The notes: generated by a model not told the origin, from the sequence alone. A stretch of 64,000 nucleotides of DNA from Branchiostoma floridae (GCF_000003815.2 NC_049991.1:2622570-2686569); one strand, 5' to 3'; counted from the first letter of the stretch, positions 41,929-53,769 are shown. Numbers and translations: made by a program.

Positions 41929-42067
41929 GTGGAATACCGGGGCACGTGGCTACAAAACAAGGGTGTTGGACCTCCCACTGTGAGATGACGCTCATATAAA
42001 CAGGAATAGCTGCACAACGCCCCCTTTTAATTTCACACTTCGTCGTGCCGTAGGCTGTTGTCACACC
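41929..42067. repeat. Left arm of an inverted pair enclosing the CA tract
   Basis: GGCACGTGGCTACA, AGGAATAGCTGCACAACGCC and CGTGCCGTAGGCTG recur in reverse complement at 43822-43987. The two arms are about 140-165 bp and ~1.75 kb apart. Confidence 0.65.
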
Positions 42068-42119
42068 GAGGATTGGCTGTACTTTATCAAACGATACATG
42101 TCCTATAGGGCGCTTAGAG

Positions 42120-42279
42120 TAGCCTCTACCAGGCTCCGTGGATCGGTAGAATCATTATCCTCACCACGAAGGAAACATGCTCTTCTGGCCGGCTAAGTAC
42201 CCTAGCGTACTATAGACTCTATTTGTCAAAAATTATTTCTACAATTAGACCACCGATCCACGAAGCCTGGTAGAGGCTA
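42120..42279. mobile_element. TAGCCTCTACC-family MITE with 9 bp target duplication
   Basis: The termini TAGCCTCTACCAGGCTCCGT and CCTGGTAGAGGCTA are ~32 bp inverted repeats with few mismatches. Perfect 9 bp CGCTTAGAG copies flank it (42111-42119, 42280-42288). It is 160 bp and non-coding. The 9 bp duplication again points to a Mutator-like transposase supplied elsewhere. Confidence 0.8.
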
Positions 42280-42359
42280 CGCTTAGAGGTCGATTGGGAA
42301 ACCAGACTTAGCCAGGGTCAGCAGAGAATCTGTTCGGTAGCCAAGGCAGGTCTTCCCGA

Positions 42360-42440
42360 GGACTTTATACAAATTACAAATCTTTATTGACACGACAAAA
42401 GCACAGCGGCTTTCAGGTCTACATGTATAACAACTACTAG
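42360..42440 (-). repeat. LINE-like 3' end fragment
   Basis: On the minus strand GCTGTGCTTTTGTCGTGTCA is followed by ATAAAGATTTGTAATTTG, the kind of 3' tail with AATAAA seen on CR1-like elements. No coding part is present. Confidence 0.4.
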
Positions 42441-43322
42441 TACTTGCAGTACAACTAAACACACATATATGGATATCTATAGGTATGAACAAATCAACAT
42501 ACAAACACTCCGGGAGGACTCATGCAGAAAGAGATTTGGTGCACTTCCCATTATGTAACATGTGAACAATCTTGGAAATCGAAAATATTCTCAAAAAAAA
42601 AGCTCATGTGAATGACATTTACAGTCGTTTTTCAGCATACTTGCCTCATTAGTTCGTTCTTCTTTTGTTTGTAAACTTAGCAAACTGTACAAGGTCAGCT
42701 GTAATAAAAAAAAAAAACTTCTATTGTAAACAACAACATACCGTACACTGCTTTTGAAACATCACAGTGAGTTTGTAATTGTATGGTGCAATGATGTTGT
42801 AACCTTCCTAGCTGCCTAAATATTGGTGTGCAATTCTGTAGTGTCGGTGTAACTTACTAAGTACATGTATAAAGAAATTGTAAGAAGATCGATGTACAGT
42901 ACAATCTTTATCAAACATACAAAAAGACATCAAAAACAACCGGAGCCGAACCTCTAGTTATGATTTTATCCGGGTTCCTTTCCAAATGACCCGTCAGTTC
43001 ACCCCTCTACTTACGTCAACTGCGCTAGTTAAGCTGAAAAATAAACGGTTCCGTGTTTTACATGTAAATAAAGAATTGGCAAATTGTAAATTTGCTGAAT
43101 ACCACAGGTACCACCCCCTACATTGTCAGGTGTGTAGGGGCCTCAGGGAATTGTCAGCTATCTAATTAACGTCAAAGGTCAACGTTCCTACGGACGGACG
43201 TGAACCTGATGATGTCACCAATCGCAATTAATCTTCAAGCAGAGTACAGCGGAGTGATAGTAGTGGCCGCGATTTCTTTTAGCCGCCTCCCTTCAGAAAA
43301 AGAAATCGTGACCACTACTACT

Positions 43323-43325
<3 letters not shown>

Positions 43326-43372
<47 letters not shown>

Positions 43373-43413
43373 ATACACACACACACACACAGACACACAC
43401 ACACAGACACACA

Positions 43414-43500
<87 letters not shown>
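43326..43500 (+). repeat. Long (CA)n microsatellite, ~175 bp
   Basis: CA repeats with scattered interruptions (ACAGACAC, ACATACAC) in the first 90 bp and a nearly pure run after 43420. The His/Thr-rich and Cys/Val-rich ORFs over it are translations of the repeat. Confidence 0.97.
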
Positions 43501-43501
<1 letters not shown>

Positions 43502-43821
43502 CACACATGCATACATACTGTACATACATAATCACACCGTAACATTTCTTTGGAGAATATATCGCAATGCCTATATCTATATTTATATTTAATAGACTAG
43601 CATAGACATTCTAAGGAATTGTTATATTTCCCTAGCAGTGAGATTTCCTCCAAACTACTTTTCCTTTATCCAGGGGGCAACCTATATTCGATGCTTCGGA
43701 GCGAGCCGGCGAAAATCTAGGCCACTGCTATTACCAACCTCTGCTTGGAGAATACACCCAATTTTGAGCATCCTGTAGGCCACATTATTCACATAACGTT
43801 TGAACAATACTCGGTATGACA

Positions 43822-43987
43822 TCAGCCTACGGCACGAGGATATGTGAAATTAAAAGGGGCGTTGTGCAGCTATTCCTGTTTATATCTGCGTCATAACACA
43901 GTAGGGCGTCCAAATGACCGGTGTGATAAAAAGGGATCGAACCACCTTGGTTTCATGTAGCCACGTGTCCCGATATTCCACTTGTTG
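43822..43987. repeat. Right arm of an inverted pair enclosing the CA tract
   Basis: CAGCCTACGGCACGAGGATA, GGGGCGTTGTGCAGCTATTC and GTAGCCACGTGTCCCGATAT are the complement of the arm at 41929. It contains extra sequence (near 43895-43945) absent from the left arm. Confidence 0.65.
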
Positions 43988-44219
43988 CGCTATTGATAAT
44001 TAATCTCCAAGCAGATTGCCGGACATGAAAATGACAATACTGAGAAGGAGGGCAAAGTGTTGAAACCACCAAGTCAAAATAAACGCTCGTAATATTCGCT
44101 ATCGTCAAATTTTGTTACCGAACCTTTTAGACTGTATTCTACAGAATGAATATCTTGTGTTGATTTTATGAATTCTTCTCGCCTTAATCATATTCACTCC
44201 AACTAAACTATATATCATG

Positions 44220-44460
44220 AGCTATCTGACACAAGAATATCAAGACCATAGCACATCCAGGTCAAAAAATACAAAAACCAGAAGTTCTGCTGCAGTGCCA
44301 AGGTCACACAGTAGGTGGCCGAAAATCGACCTTGACCTTTGTCTTCCCAATCCCTACCCACATGCCAAATACCATTACAGTCCATTTAGAGGCTCTTAAG
44401 TTACTGGCCAAAATATTCAGAAACACAAACACACGCAACACACACACAGAAAGACACACC
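44220..44460 (+). repeat. Dispersed repeat family copy with CA-rich tail
   Basis: GTTCTGCTGCAGTGCCAAGG, GTGGCCGAAAATCGACCTTG and CTACCCACATGCCAAATACC are shared with the copies at 24640 and 51535. It ends in an ACACACACAG tail. Confidence 0.6.
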
Positions 44461-45514
44461 AAAAACCATACTAGTACCTCCATTTTTAATGGAGTAAGAT
44501 ACCAACTTGGGTCGGCAACGTTAAGTCCTATGTAAAGTCTTATCTTAGACCTCATGAAAGTCTAATCTTGCCGTGACCTTGAACTTAACCACAAGATCAC
44601 GTTTACTATTAGTCCCCTGGGACTGATTTGTCTTTGACCACCCACGGGGGCAAACTTGGCTAACCCCTACTGTTTATAACCTGACCTTTTGAGGTTCAGA
44701 TTTCAAAACAGGTTTATAATTGCAACACATAGTGATGATTTATAACCAATATTTCATCTGCAGCGTTCAACCGGTTGAATCCGGAATTTTTTATCTCCGA
44801 GCAGATGTGGTAAGTGAGGATGGTAAAGATTTTAGGCTGTCCAATTTTCTGACACGCGAGATCAATTAAACGTTACGATCCCACCCTACTATTAGGCCAT
44901 GTTGATTTTATTGTATGGACTACATCCTCTTGGAACTCCCGCAACTGATGCGAGCGTGCGGATAAAAAGTTTGGCAAAAAAGGTTGCCATCATTTTGAAA
45001 CATAATTGGTTAGGAAGGTTGAACAGATGACTGAACAAAAAAGAGTATGGTGACTATGGTATGTCGAAAAATAGATTCTTGATTTTTGTACTTTCACATC
45101 TTCGTCTTTGGATATAACTTTGGCATTCTGCGATATACGTGTCCGTTTTCCGATTGTTGTTTTGCAATTATTGCAAGTACTTGCTCCTTTTGCAATAGCT
45201 TTGTACTATTTACAGCATCGTCAAAAGAGTTTTTTTTGGTGGAAACAAACGAAAATTGATCAGTGCGGCGATGTCATCCGTATAATAGAACACATCGCCT
45301 TATACTAGGAACTAAGGGTGATGGAACATTTGGAAAATTGCAAATAAATGAAAACGACTTCTTACAAAGCTCCTATGCGCGATATTTATTGATCCACTGT
45401 TCTAAGGTTATAACCTCCCTTCGGTGTAACACGACAGCTTCGTAACAGGCACGCGTTTGTGACTGGTTTTATTATATTCAACGACTTGTCGCCTCCATGA
45501 AAATGGAGGTATAG

Positions 45515-45800
45515 TTTTACTGGTGTGTGTGTGTGTGTGTGCGTGTGCGTGTGTGCCCGTGTGTATGTGTGTGTGTGTTGTGCGTTGATGTCTAAAACGT
45601 TTGGAGCGATTGTAATGATCAGATTTGCTACATGGGTTGGTGTTTTTGACCAAACGGCCAGATTCAATTTTGGGCCTCCAGCGGGCCGACCTTGGTCCTG
45701 CAGCTGGACTTCCTCTTTTGATATCTTTGGCCTTGGACATGCTGTGGTCTTAATGATAGATATGGGCCCTGTACATCTACCTCTGGAAGAAGAAAATTTC
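45515..45800 (-). repeat. Dispersed repeat family copy, inverted, with GT tract
   Basis: In reverse complement it has the ordered motifs of the family (GGACCAAGGTCGGCCCGCTG, then ACCCATGTAGCAAATC) ending in the CA tail, seen here as the GTGTGTG tract at 45521-45582. The overlapping long ORFs encode low-complexity peptides and are not genes. Confidence 0.55.
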
Positions 45801-45869
45801 ATATTTTTGCTTTTTCATGGCAAGACCCCCAAAACATATTCAGTACAAAAGATACAAAAACCGTACTTT

Positions 45870-46040
45870 CCTCTGTAGTACAAAGGAAAGGCCGCCAGGA
45901 CGCCCAAAATCGACCTTAAACTTTGTCCTTCCAAGACATACCCACTTGCCAAATAACGTCGCAACCCATCCAAAGGTTCCTAAGTTATGCTGACCAAAAT
46001 GTGTGCAAATACAGCAAAAATAGGCAGACAGACACACTCC
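45870..46040 (+). repeat. Dispersed repeat family copy
   Basis: CCCAAAATCGACCTTAAACT, AAGACATACCCACTTGCCAA and CATCCAAAGGTTCCTAAGTT match the central part of the family. It faces the inverted copy at 45515-45800. Confidence 0.55.
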
Positions 46041-46317
46041 CCAAACAATACAAAAGACAAAATTTGAAGGCAATAAAGGCAAAACTACAAAAGACCCCAA
46101 ACGCTATTATTTTTTTAGATCTCTCGGGATTCTGATCTCTTAACAGATGCCTCAAACATGTTTTCTTTTAGACAGGAAAAAAAAGAAGGATATTCTTTGA
46201 TTTTCGTTCTTCCAACGAGGTTTTAGCGGACCTCCTCAACATGTTTTGATTTTTCATAATGGTATGGCAAAAGGAAGATGTGGTTTTAGCAATATTTTGG
46301 GGGAGCACTATGGATTA

Positions 46318-46335
46318 TAATAATAATAATAATAT
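46318..46335 (+). repeat. AAT trinucleotide microsatellite
   Basis: A short run of TAATAATAATAATAATA. It precedes a SINE-like segment. Confidence 0.8.
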
Positions 46336-46349
46336 CGGGTGTATTTTGC

Positions 46350-46450
46350 AGCCAGTAGGTACCCAAAGTCTGTTTAACGTGGTCGAGGCACCTCCTCGAG
46401 CACGGGACCCCCGTTTTACGTCCCTCCCGGAAGACTTCATTATGGAAACA
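46350..46450 (-). repeat. SINE-like fragment
   Basis: On the minus strand TCCGGGAGGGACGTAAAACG and GGGGTCCCGTGCTCGAGGAG resemble the GGGACGTAAA-C-GGGTCCCGTG core of marine deuterostome SINEs. The head is missing. Confidence 0.4.
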
Positions 46451-47499
46451 TTTCCATTCTCACATATGCGTTTCGTCGATCTAATAACGTTATACTGAAG
46501 TAAACTGCCACACTTTATCAGTCTAGCCATCAGGGGTACAGTAGCAGTAATCTTGACGTGGGGTGTGGGTTTAGATAACCCTGAGACGACCTTTGAAATA
46601 CAGCAGCTGCCTCCGCTCCCAAACCACATCCGTTTCAAAATCTGATACTTCCTCCAAACCTTTCAGAGACGATGTTTTGTCGCAAATCAAATGAGGATTA
46701 ATATCGATTAATAGTTCTGCTAGTACAAGCCCATTATGTAACGCTACTTCACCTTTATCTGCGGAGTAACCTATCTTCGTTACTGAAGTGTGATTACCCC
46801 ACCCCCTAGGGTGCCTACTGAAGGCCTGGAAGTTGCTGTTTACGGCCAGGAGGGTCTAACTTGGGGGGTCACATAGATAAAACTCCGTAGCATAGCTTTA
46901 ACAATGACAATTTATGGATATCAAATTGACGGACGTTGGTTCCAAACTGCAATGTTTAATATGTTGATATCCATGAATACCCCGCCGTTATCAACGGATA
47001 TAGGTTGCCCCTCGAATAAAGGTAAACTGGCGTGTGTTAGCATATTGGAACCAAAATTGAAAAAAAAAATTGTCGAGAACAGGTTTGAATTACATGTACA
47101 ACCACTGTGCAGTTTTACGTCAACGTGTCGTATAGAAAAAATGCTGACACTTTAAACAATTAAATCAACATGTCGTATTTGAAATGTCCAAATTAAGCTG
47201 TAAAGGGCCTGCTAATTTTTCTAAAACCATCTCAAAGTAGACCCTTCTGTTTTGAAACAACATACTGTACAGTTGAGTTCAGTTTATATGGTGCAATGAT
47301 ATTGTTGTCTCCTTCCCTGAATATTGGTATGCAATTCTATACGCTGCTATTCTAACGTTATATGCAATTCTAGTGTTGATCTGACTTTCTATGACAAAAA
47401 AATGTTAGGAAAATCTACTTTCAACACTTTGTCCTAATGTTGCACAATGGACCTTTAAAACACATATGACAGCCTCCAAAAACAAAAGGACTTTCGCAG

Positions 47500-47710
47500 G
47501 GTATTTTCCTTTCTGTGTGACCTTTCCTTTCAGACGACATGTGATCTTGTATATAAACAGAGACCGCACGCACACGCAAGGTCAAGTTGGGTCGGGTTGT
47601 GATCATGCATAAACAGAGAACGCACACACACGCAAGGTCAAGATGGGATTGTTTAGCGATGACGCGTGATTCCGGGGTCATTGACCTTCCCGTTTCGGAC
47701 CGAATGTTGT
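47500..47710 (-). repeat. Repeat unit inverted relative to the array at 50175-50725
   Basis: TTCCGGGGTCATTGACCTTC with CCGTTTCGGACC is the complement of GGTCCGAAACGTGAAGGTCA and ACGACCCCGGA at 50680-50710. AGAGAACGCACACACACGCA likewise pairs with the GTGTGCGTGTGTTCTCTG near 50745. It also has a short internal duplication of ACGCAAGGTCAAG. Confidence 0.6.
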
Positions 47711-49580
47711 TACCAATCTAAACAATAAACATCCTCTGGACAGATTCGCTGACTTTTTTTGTACCATACTGGTCGTCCGTTTGCATTTTTGTCCATGATC
47801 ATAAAAAAGTAGTGTACTTACTACGTGACCGAAAGAAACAGTGGCCACAATTATATTTCCATTAAGGAGATCACCAAAAGACTACGTTTCTTCTGTGACA
47901 AAAATAAACATTCACTATGCAGAACCGTGGCAGAAATGAAGTTGAACCCTACAGTAGTAAACGTAGTTCCTTATAGTTGTCTAGACATTAGTGTTGTTAT
48001 GTTTCCATGACTTAACTCTTACTTTGAAACTGCAATGATAGACTTTGGAAATGATTTTACAGTTTAAATCATTATGCATGTAAAATTTCTCCATCTCGGG
48101 ACGACGCTGGCGTGTATTGTATTTCTTTTTTTTTTTAATGCTGGGACATCCGGGAGTGTAATATGAATTCCGTGCGAGCCATCAATCATCGACGGAAACT
48201 TGGAGTGGAATTATGTTTCTGTGACGCCATGTTTACTGAACTTGCCGCTAACGGCAAGTTCAAGTCTGGGACGCAGGGGCAGCGGCTTTTATATTTCATG
48301 AAGTACTTGTACCTAGATACGACTACCTTGCACCGTAATTTTAGGGCATATACTGTATACTACACCTTCTCCGTATACTGTGCGAAGCACGTATAAAGTC
48401 ATGGATGACCCTTGTATGTACCCAAACGACTCTAGTCTGTATTTGCGACACATTTCTTTCATTTCAACCAAATGTCAAACTTAAATATAGTATGAAACCA
48501 CAACAACAACCACAACACAAGCACATCAAGGACAAACGATGATATTCGTTTCTTCTGATTACTTCGTTCACATATTCATCATCATCATCATCATCACGAC
48601 ATACTTTTAAAACCATAATTCCAGCTTTTGCGACGACACACATACATAAGGAATATATACTTTATAAACTTTAAGACGTTGCGATCGGTAAAAAACATGA
48701 TCGACGTTGCACCATTAATTGTATGCGCGTTGACGCCTAATTGCAGCATCTTGTCACAACAAGGACACTATACAAACTTCTCATGTTCCAAATTGTATAT
48801 TTAGGATATTGTCCCCATAAAAGTAGACGCTGATCTGACTCTCTTGTCTGCTTCTTCTAATAAAACGTTGAAAAGTCGATAAAATTTTGAGCAGGTATAT
48901 ATGAAGGATGTAGGTTATAGAAAGGCCAAAGCGTCATAATAAAGGTCATATGTTATTGGAAATCTTCTCCACCTAATTCATTTTGATAAAGATTATAACC
49001 GACCCAAATCTGTTAACTCGTCAATCAAGCAATCGCATCACGCTATTATTATGATTTTAGAATGTGAAATGTTCTGGTTATTAGTATTACGTATTAGTAA
49101 AGTTGTTTGATATTCTTAAAGATGACATCGTTGGCAGCAATTCAATAAATTTTCATCCAGAAGTAATGAATTTTAGAGCAGATATGGCATTTTTTTTCTG
49201 AGAGGAATGTTGTGTTTTGAACCTTTCTAGGCTGTGTGTCATGGGGGTTGGCCCACCTATTATTACGGAATATTCCTTTCAGACCTTCTGGTAAATGAAT
49301 ATTGTATGATTTTCATATGGGGTTGATGACGGATAGAGGTAGGTGGTAGATTGAAATAAATCGAATCATCTGGGCCAAAAGGAGAGGAAGCTATGAGAAA
49401 ATTATCACTATATAATATCAGTCATCTCATATCGTCATCAGCACATGATGTACGTGCGTCATAACTTCTTGTTTGCGTTAAAATTGTTATTTGATTCAAA
49501 CAGTTATGGTATTCTCTCACTGATGGAAAATCTTCTAAAGATTTCCATCATTTTCCAAATGGTACATCTAGATTATTGCT
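47711..49580. other. Gene-free stretch
   Basis: Apart from the short ATC tract near 48571 I see no gene or element. Confidence 0.5.
48571..48597 (+). repeat. ATC trinucleotide microsatellite
   Basis: A short run of CATCATCATCATCATCAT. The surrounding 48.0-49.4 kb contains no recognisable gene. Confidence 0.85.
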
Positions 49581-49815
49581 TACTCTCCAAACAAAGGTTA
49601 GGCTCCGGCTGTTTTTTTTTTAAACGTTTTTTTAAAGACTTTTTTAACAGGCTTGCTATTTTGTACTGTTTTCTTGGTATCTCGCGGTCAAATAGGTTTT
49701 CTCCGCTCTGGGGTCAGTGCCTGCAGAGACATATTTTAAAGAAAACGGTACAAAATAGAAAGCCCAATTAAAACGCATAAAACGTCTTAAAAACAGCCGG
49801 TGCCTAACCTCTCTT
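49581..49815. mobile_element. TACTCTCC-family MITE, diverged
   Basis: It starts TACTCTCCAAACAAAGGTTA and ends GGTGCCTAACCTCTCTTCAC; the right tip has lost the GCTTGGAGAGTA match. The arms and the inner AATAGAAAGCCC motif identify the family. The flanking 9 bp do not match. Confidence 0.65.
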
Positions 49816-50174
49816 CACTGTACTTGTGTCATTTAGTCTCTAGCCACTGAAGAAGCTGTACATAGCGAAAAAAATTGAACTATGCGGCTCCAGATATCTT
49901 TCTTGGGGACGACTGCAGTGTGCAAGATGTCGGTAGCTTGAGGGATGAATCTACTCTACTATACTCATAGTATATCATTGTCTTATAAACGTAGGTCCTG
50001 ATTTGGGTGTATCGTCTGGTTCTATTTAAAACATGATGTAACACAGCGTAGTTCTTGCGTCTTTGTATCCCATTTAGTCTGGTTAGGGTCTTATGTCTTG
50101 GTGGGGATAGATGTGAAAAAGTATTCTAGATCCGATGGATAACATCTGACTCTGAGCATGGTATACAAACAAGT

Positions 50175-50725
50175 CCTGAAATTTACAGTGAATCTGTTCA
50201 AGGAACGTTTATTGTTTAGATTGATGACTTACGTACAAGGAAAACAAACATTCGGTCCGCGAAACGTGAAGGTCAACAACCCCGGAATTACGCGAAATGA
50301 TCAGTTTTCTTTCGGTCGTATGAGTAACGTTATAATGTTGCACTACGTTTTCATGTTCATAGACAACAACAACAACAACAACAACAACAAAAAACTGACG
50401 AACGGTATGGAATAAAAATCCTAAACTTTACAGTGAATCTGTCCAAAGAATGTTTATTGTTTAGATTGATAAACAAAGAAAACAAACATTCGGTGCGAAA
50501 CGTGAGGTCAACGACCCCGGAATTACGCGAAGTAATCTGTTATCTTTCGGACCCGTGGCAAGTAGTGAGTACCTTGGCGAACAGTATGGGATAAAAATCC
50601 TAAACTTTACAGTGAATCCGTCCAAAGAATTCGATTGTCTATTGTTTAGATTGATAACTAACAAGGAAAACAAACTTTTGGTCCGAAACGTGAAGGTCAA
50701 CGACCCCGGAAATACGCGTCAACGG
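50175..50725 (+). repeat. Tandem array of three units with an (AAC)n insertion
   Basis: Units begin near 50175, 50420 and 50599 and share TTTACAGTGAATCTGT, TTTATTGTTTAGATTGATAA, GGTCCGAAACGTGAAGGTCA and ACGACCCCGGAATTACGCG. The second period is about 179 bp; the first is longer because of an (AAC)n tract at 50362-50391. ORFs on both strands follow the repeat. Confidence 0.75.
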
Positions 50726-50902
50726 TAAACAATTTCATCTCGACCTTGTGTGCGTGTGTTCTCTGTTTATACATGTCGTCTGAGGTCATTTCCCTCAGTA
50801 TGGTAAATGTCAAACAAAAGTCAGCTTCGGGTTTACGTGGGGTCATGTGGCATTACTGTAGAGTATTTGGCCAAATCCCAGTACATGTACTAGTCTACCA
50901 GC

Positions 50903-50945
50903 TAGTCTCCAAGCAGAGGTTAGACTTCGGCTGTTTTAGCGCTTC
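50903..50945 (+). mobile_element. TACTCTCC-family MITE, solitary arm
   Basis: AGTCTCCAAGCAGAGGTTAG and CTTCGGCTGTTTTA match the left arm of the family; no right arm follows. Similar solitary pieces are at 42930-42957 and 43735-43755. Confidence 0.5.
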
Positions 50946-51099
50946 CAAGGGATGTCATCTATATAATCAAATCAAACGTTCGTTTAATGAGGCCAGGAAC
51001 CAGTATGATGAACCACATAAGACGTATTGCACTCAAAGCTGTTATATAACGTCCTTGTTGCTCTGTACCGATCACCTGGTGTATTGGGAGTACAAATAT

Positions 51100-51307
51100 T
51101 ACTCTCCAGGCAGAGGTTAGGATCCGGCTGTTTTTTTAAACGTTTTTTCGGTCGTGTTTATCGGGCTTCCTATTTTGTATTGTATTTTACTGTATCAAAA
51201 CCTGGCTGGCGTACTTCAAGAAAAATGACAAAATAGAAAGCCCGATAAAAACGACTACAAAACGTTTAAAAAAAAACAGCCGGAGCCTAACCTCTGCTTG
51301 GAGAGTA
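51100..51307. mobile_element. TACTCTCC-family MITE with 9 bp target duplication
   Basis: The best-preserved copy: TACTCTCCAGGCAGAGGTTA at the left and CCTCTGCTTGGAGAGTA at the right. Perfect 9 bp direct repeats TACAAATAT are at 51091-51099 and 51308-51316. The inner GGGCTTCCTATTTTGTA pairs with ACAAAATAGAAAGCCC. Confidence 0.83.
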
Positions 51308-51534
51308 TACAAATATGGCTTGTTTTGATGGTGAGAGCATCCGTTGACGTAAGAAGCTCTAACAACGGATGTCACTTCAAAATGTGCTTGTTATGATGAA
51401 ATTTCATTCAAACAGTATGAGAGTGTGACAACGTTTTTTTTTTTTCAGTTGTAACGTATTTTCAACATTTCAATGTTTTTTTTCTCTTTCTCATTCCCTA
51501 TTAGAAACATTACAGACTTCAGTCCCAGTGCAAG

Positions 51535-51795
51535 ATGCTAGGGCGGCCAAACCTTCACTGCTTCTTCCTTACACCAAGAGGTATTTGCCACCAAAGCCAG
51601 CAAGACCTTAACATGTCAAGGACAAAAGAGACAAATTCCATTCAGCAGCAGTACCAAGGTCACACAACAGGGGGCCGAAATCGACCTCGACCTTCATCTT
51701 TCCAAAACCTATCCACATACCAAATTACAATCCAAATATCCAAACACACACACACAAACACACACACACACTCACTCACACAGACAGATAGGTAA
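51535..51795 (+). repeat. Dispersed repeat family copy with CA-rich tail
   Basis: GCAGCAGTACCAAGGTCACA, GGGGGCCGAAATCGACCTCG and CCTATCCACATACCAAAT identify it; the tail is (CA)n with ACACACTCAC. Confidence 0.6.
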
Positions 51796-52392
51796 TAAAA
51801 ATCCCACCCCTACAAGCTTTAAAGGTCTATCCCAATCCGAATGACAGCAAAATAAAAACATCAATCTTTAATGCAATGTTGATTGAGGCCAGAGGTTAAA
51901 AGGTCATTTCTGTAGTTGTAGACCTATTAAAAGCTATCCTTCTATCCCTCAAGGTCTAGGGGAAAAAAGAGAAGAAATCTTGCATAATACTGCTGTAGTG
52001 TATGGAGATTTAAGATTGTTTCATATCCAGAATGGAAAACGTGGAAAATGGAAATGAAGAAAACATGATGTAATGGTAAACATTGTTGTTGACATGGACT
52101 TTGTATTGGGAGTCATAGCAGAAAGTGGGTCACACCCTACTCTATACAACACATGGACAATGTGCAAACAAGCTCCAATATTCGACTGACGTCTTGCAAA
52201 AATGTAGTCAGTTTATATTTGTGTTTCAAGCCATAGGTTGGTAACCTAGGACTAGGATTGTATGTACATTGCTGTTCAAAATTGCTTTGTCATTCATTTG
52301 CATTAAATTTACTAGACTGTATTTACAAATATACGGATGAGAATAACAAAAATTATTCTTTTTCTTTCTATCTTTTTCTTCTTATTTCTACC

Positions 52393-52790
52393 TAGCCTGG
52401 ATTCCATACCCCAACCTCAAGATATATCTTTCGTGTTGGGGTCTGGCAACATGGCTGTAGAAATGTTCTCGAAGGCCCGTTGATCAGTGGGAGGAGAACC
52501 TAGGATTGATGACCACTCTCACCACAGGTAGCCAGCTACAACACACCACAGTTGGTCAGCAGGCTATCACAGTAGCGAATCAGCTACGTTATGGATTCAA
52601 AAAGTACAGTTGGGGGTCTTTAACCAATCATGGCAGGGGTGTAATTACCTCCTGCTGATCCTGTGTTGTTCTATTGGTGGGGTTTTTTGCCCACTATAAG
52701 GTGCAAAATTGAGAAGAGTTCCTATCCCATCTGGCCAGACCCCTGCACGCTAGATACTTGAGATCGGGCTGGGGTTTGGTAACCAGGCTA
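52393..52790. mobile_element. TAGCCTGG-family MITE with 9 bp target duplication
   Basis: The ends TAGCCTGGATTCCATACCCC and GGGGTTTGGTAACCAGGCTA are inverted repeats of ~25 bp. Perfect 9 bp copies of ATTTCTACC lie at 52384-52392 and 52791-52799. Length 398 bp, no transposase. It is the third family here with TA termini and a 9 bp duplication. Confidence 0.78.
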
Positions 52791-52845
52791 ATTTCTACCC
52801 AATGCAGAATTTACTTTATAGGCTAATACATTTGTAAAAAGGATA

Positions 52846-53053
52846 CGTAAATGCATTTAAGTTCGCTGGGATTGAATTTTGCGGTATCGGGAAAAAAAGA
52901 CCTTTTGCGGTGGTTTTAAGTTTGCGGTAGCGCCATGCACTGTAGTCTCTTACTGCCATGGAAAAATGTTCACGGTGGTTTTAAGTTCGCGGTGAAGTGT
53001 CCACCGCGAAAACCGAGAATATAAAACCATCTCAAACATTTCTGCATTTACAG
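52846..53053. mobile_element. TTAAGTTCGCGG-type MITE
   Basis: It starts CGTAAATGCATTTAAGTTCG and ends TTTCTGCATTTACAG, bordered by TA. The interior GCGGTGGTTTTAAGTTTGCG and CGGTGAAGTGTCCACCGCGA matches the FOXJ1 intron element. Confidence 0.6.
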
Positions 53054-53499
53054 TACTTTAGTGATACACTTGTAAATAGGATATAACGTAGGTATAGCAT
53101 GACAGATACACATAACTGACCCATGTCTAAGTGAGGGTTGTGTGGGGACAAGTATCTAAAATTAGTCATAAAAATACACCAAAAAATTAAATGAAAAATA
53201 CACAGTGCGAGTTGGAATGAAAGCTTGCTTGTGTTGGTAGATAGCCAAAGTGAGTGGGCAAAACAGTTGCGAAAACTTTGATAAGTGAACATAACAAGTG
53301 TTCTTCAATCATTGTCTTCGAAAGCTGGATTTAAAGACAAAAAGGTAACCTATAGATTAACATGAAACAAAAAGGAGAAGTCTGTATATTGGATCACATT
53401 TTCAATAAGAAAATACATTTTCAATGTGAAACTACATTGCTTCTTGTTCTCTTGCTTTATCATTACAGTAAGTATTGACATTAGTATTACAATTAGCTC

Positions 53500-53755
53500 T
53501 TTACTCTGTACATAATGATATTTGATAATTTTGTATATAATCAATTCTGTGTATAATTGTTACCGAATTGTATATTCATGTCTACTGACTTTTGATGTCT
53601 AATGTTTATTGTTTGATTTGGTTTCGTATTGTTTTCTATTATCATTTCAGGTTTGGGAGGACAACTTGTAAAGGTGTTGATACACCTGTTTTGTCCTCCA
53701 TTCCACTTGTTTTTGCATGTGGAAATTCAAATAAAGAAATAAAGAACAGTGTATT
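53500..53755 (+). repeat. LINE-like 3' UTR and tail
   Basis: A T-rich segment leads to CAGGTTTGGGAGGACAACTT, CACCTGTTTTGTCCTCCATT and the end AAATTCAAATAAAGAAATAA, the typical 3' end of non-LTR elements. No ORF2 motif remains upstream. Confidence 0.45.
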
Positions 53756-53769
53756 TTGATATGTCCAAG

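Noticed and set aside
43200-43592. Long His/Thr-rich and Cys/Val-rich ORFs
   Set aside because: They are translations of the CA microsatellite in different frames.
45386-45802. 138- and 110-codon minus-strand ORFs
   Set aside because: They overlap an inverted copy of a dispersed repeat with a GT tract and encode low-complexity peptide.
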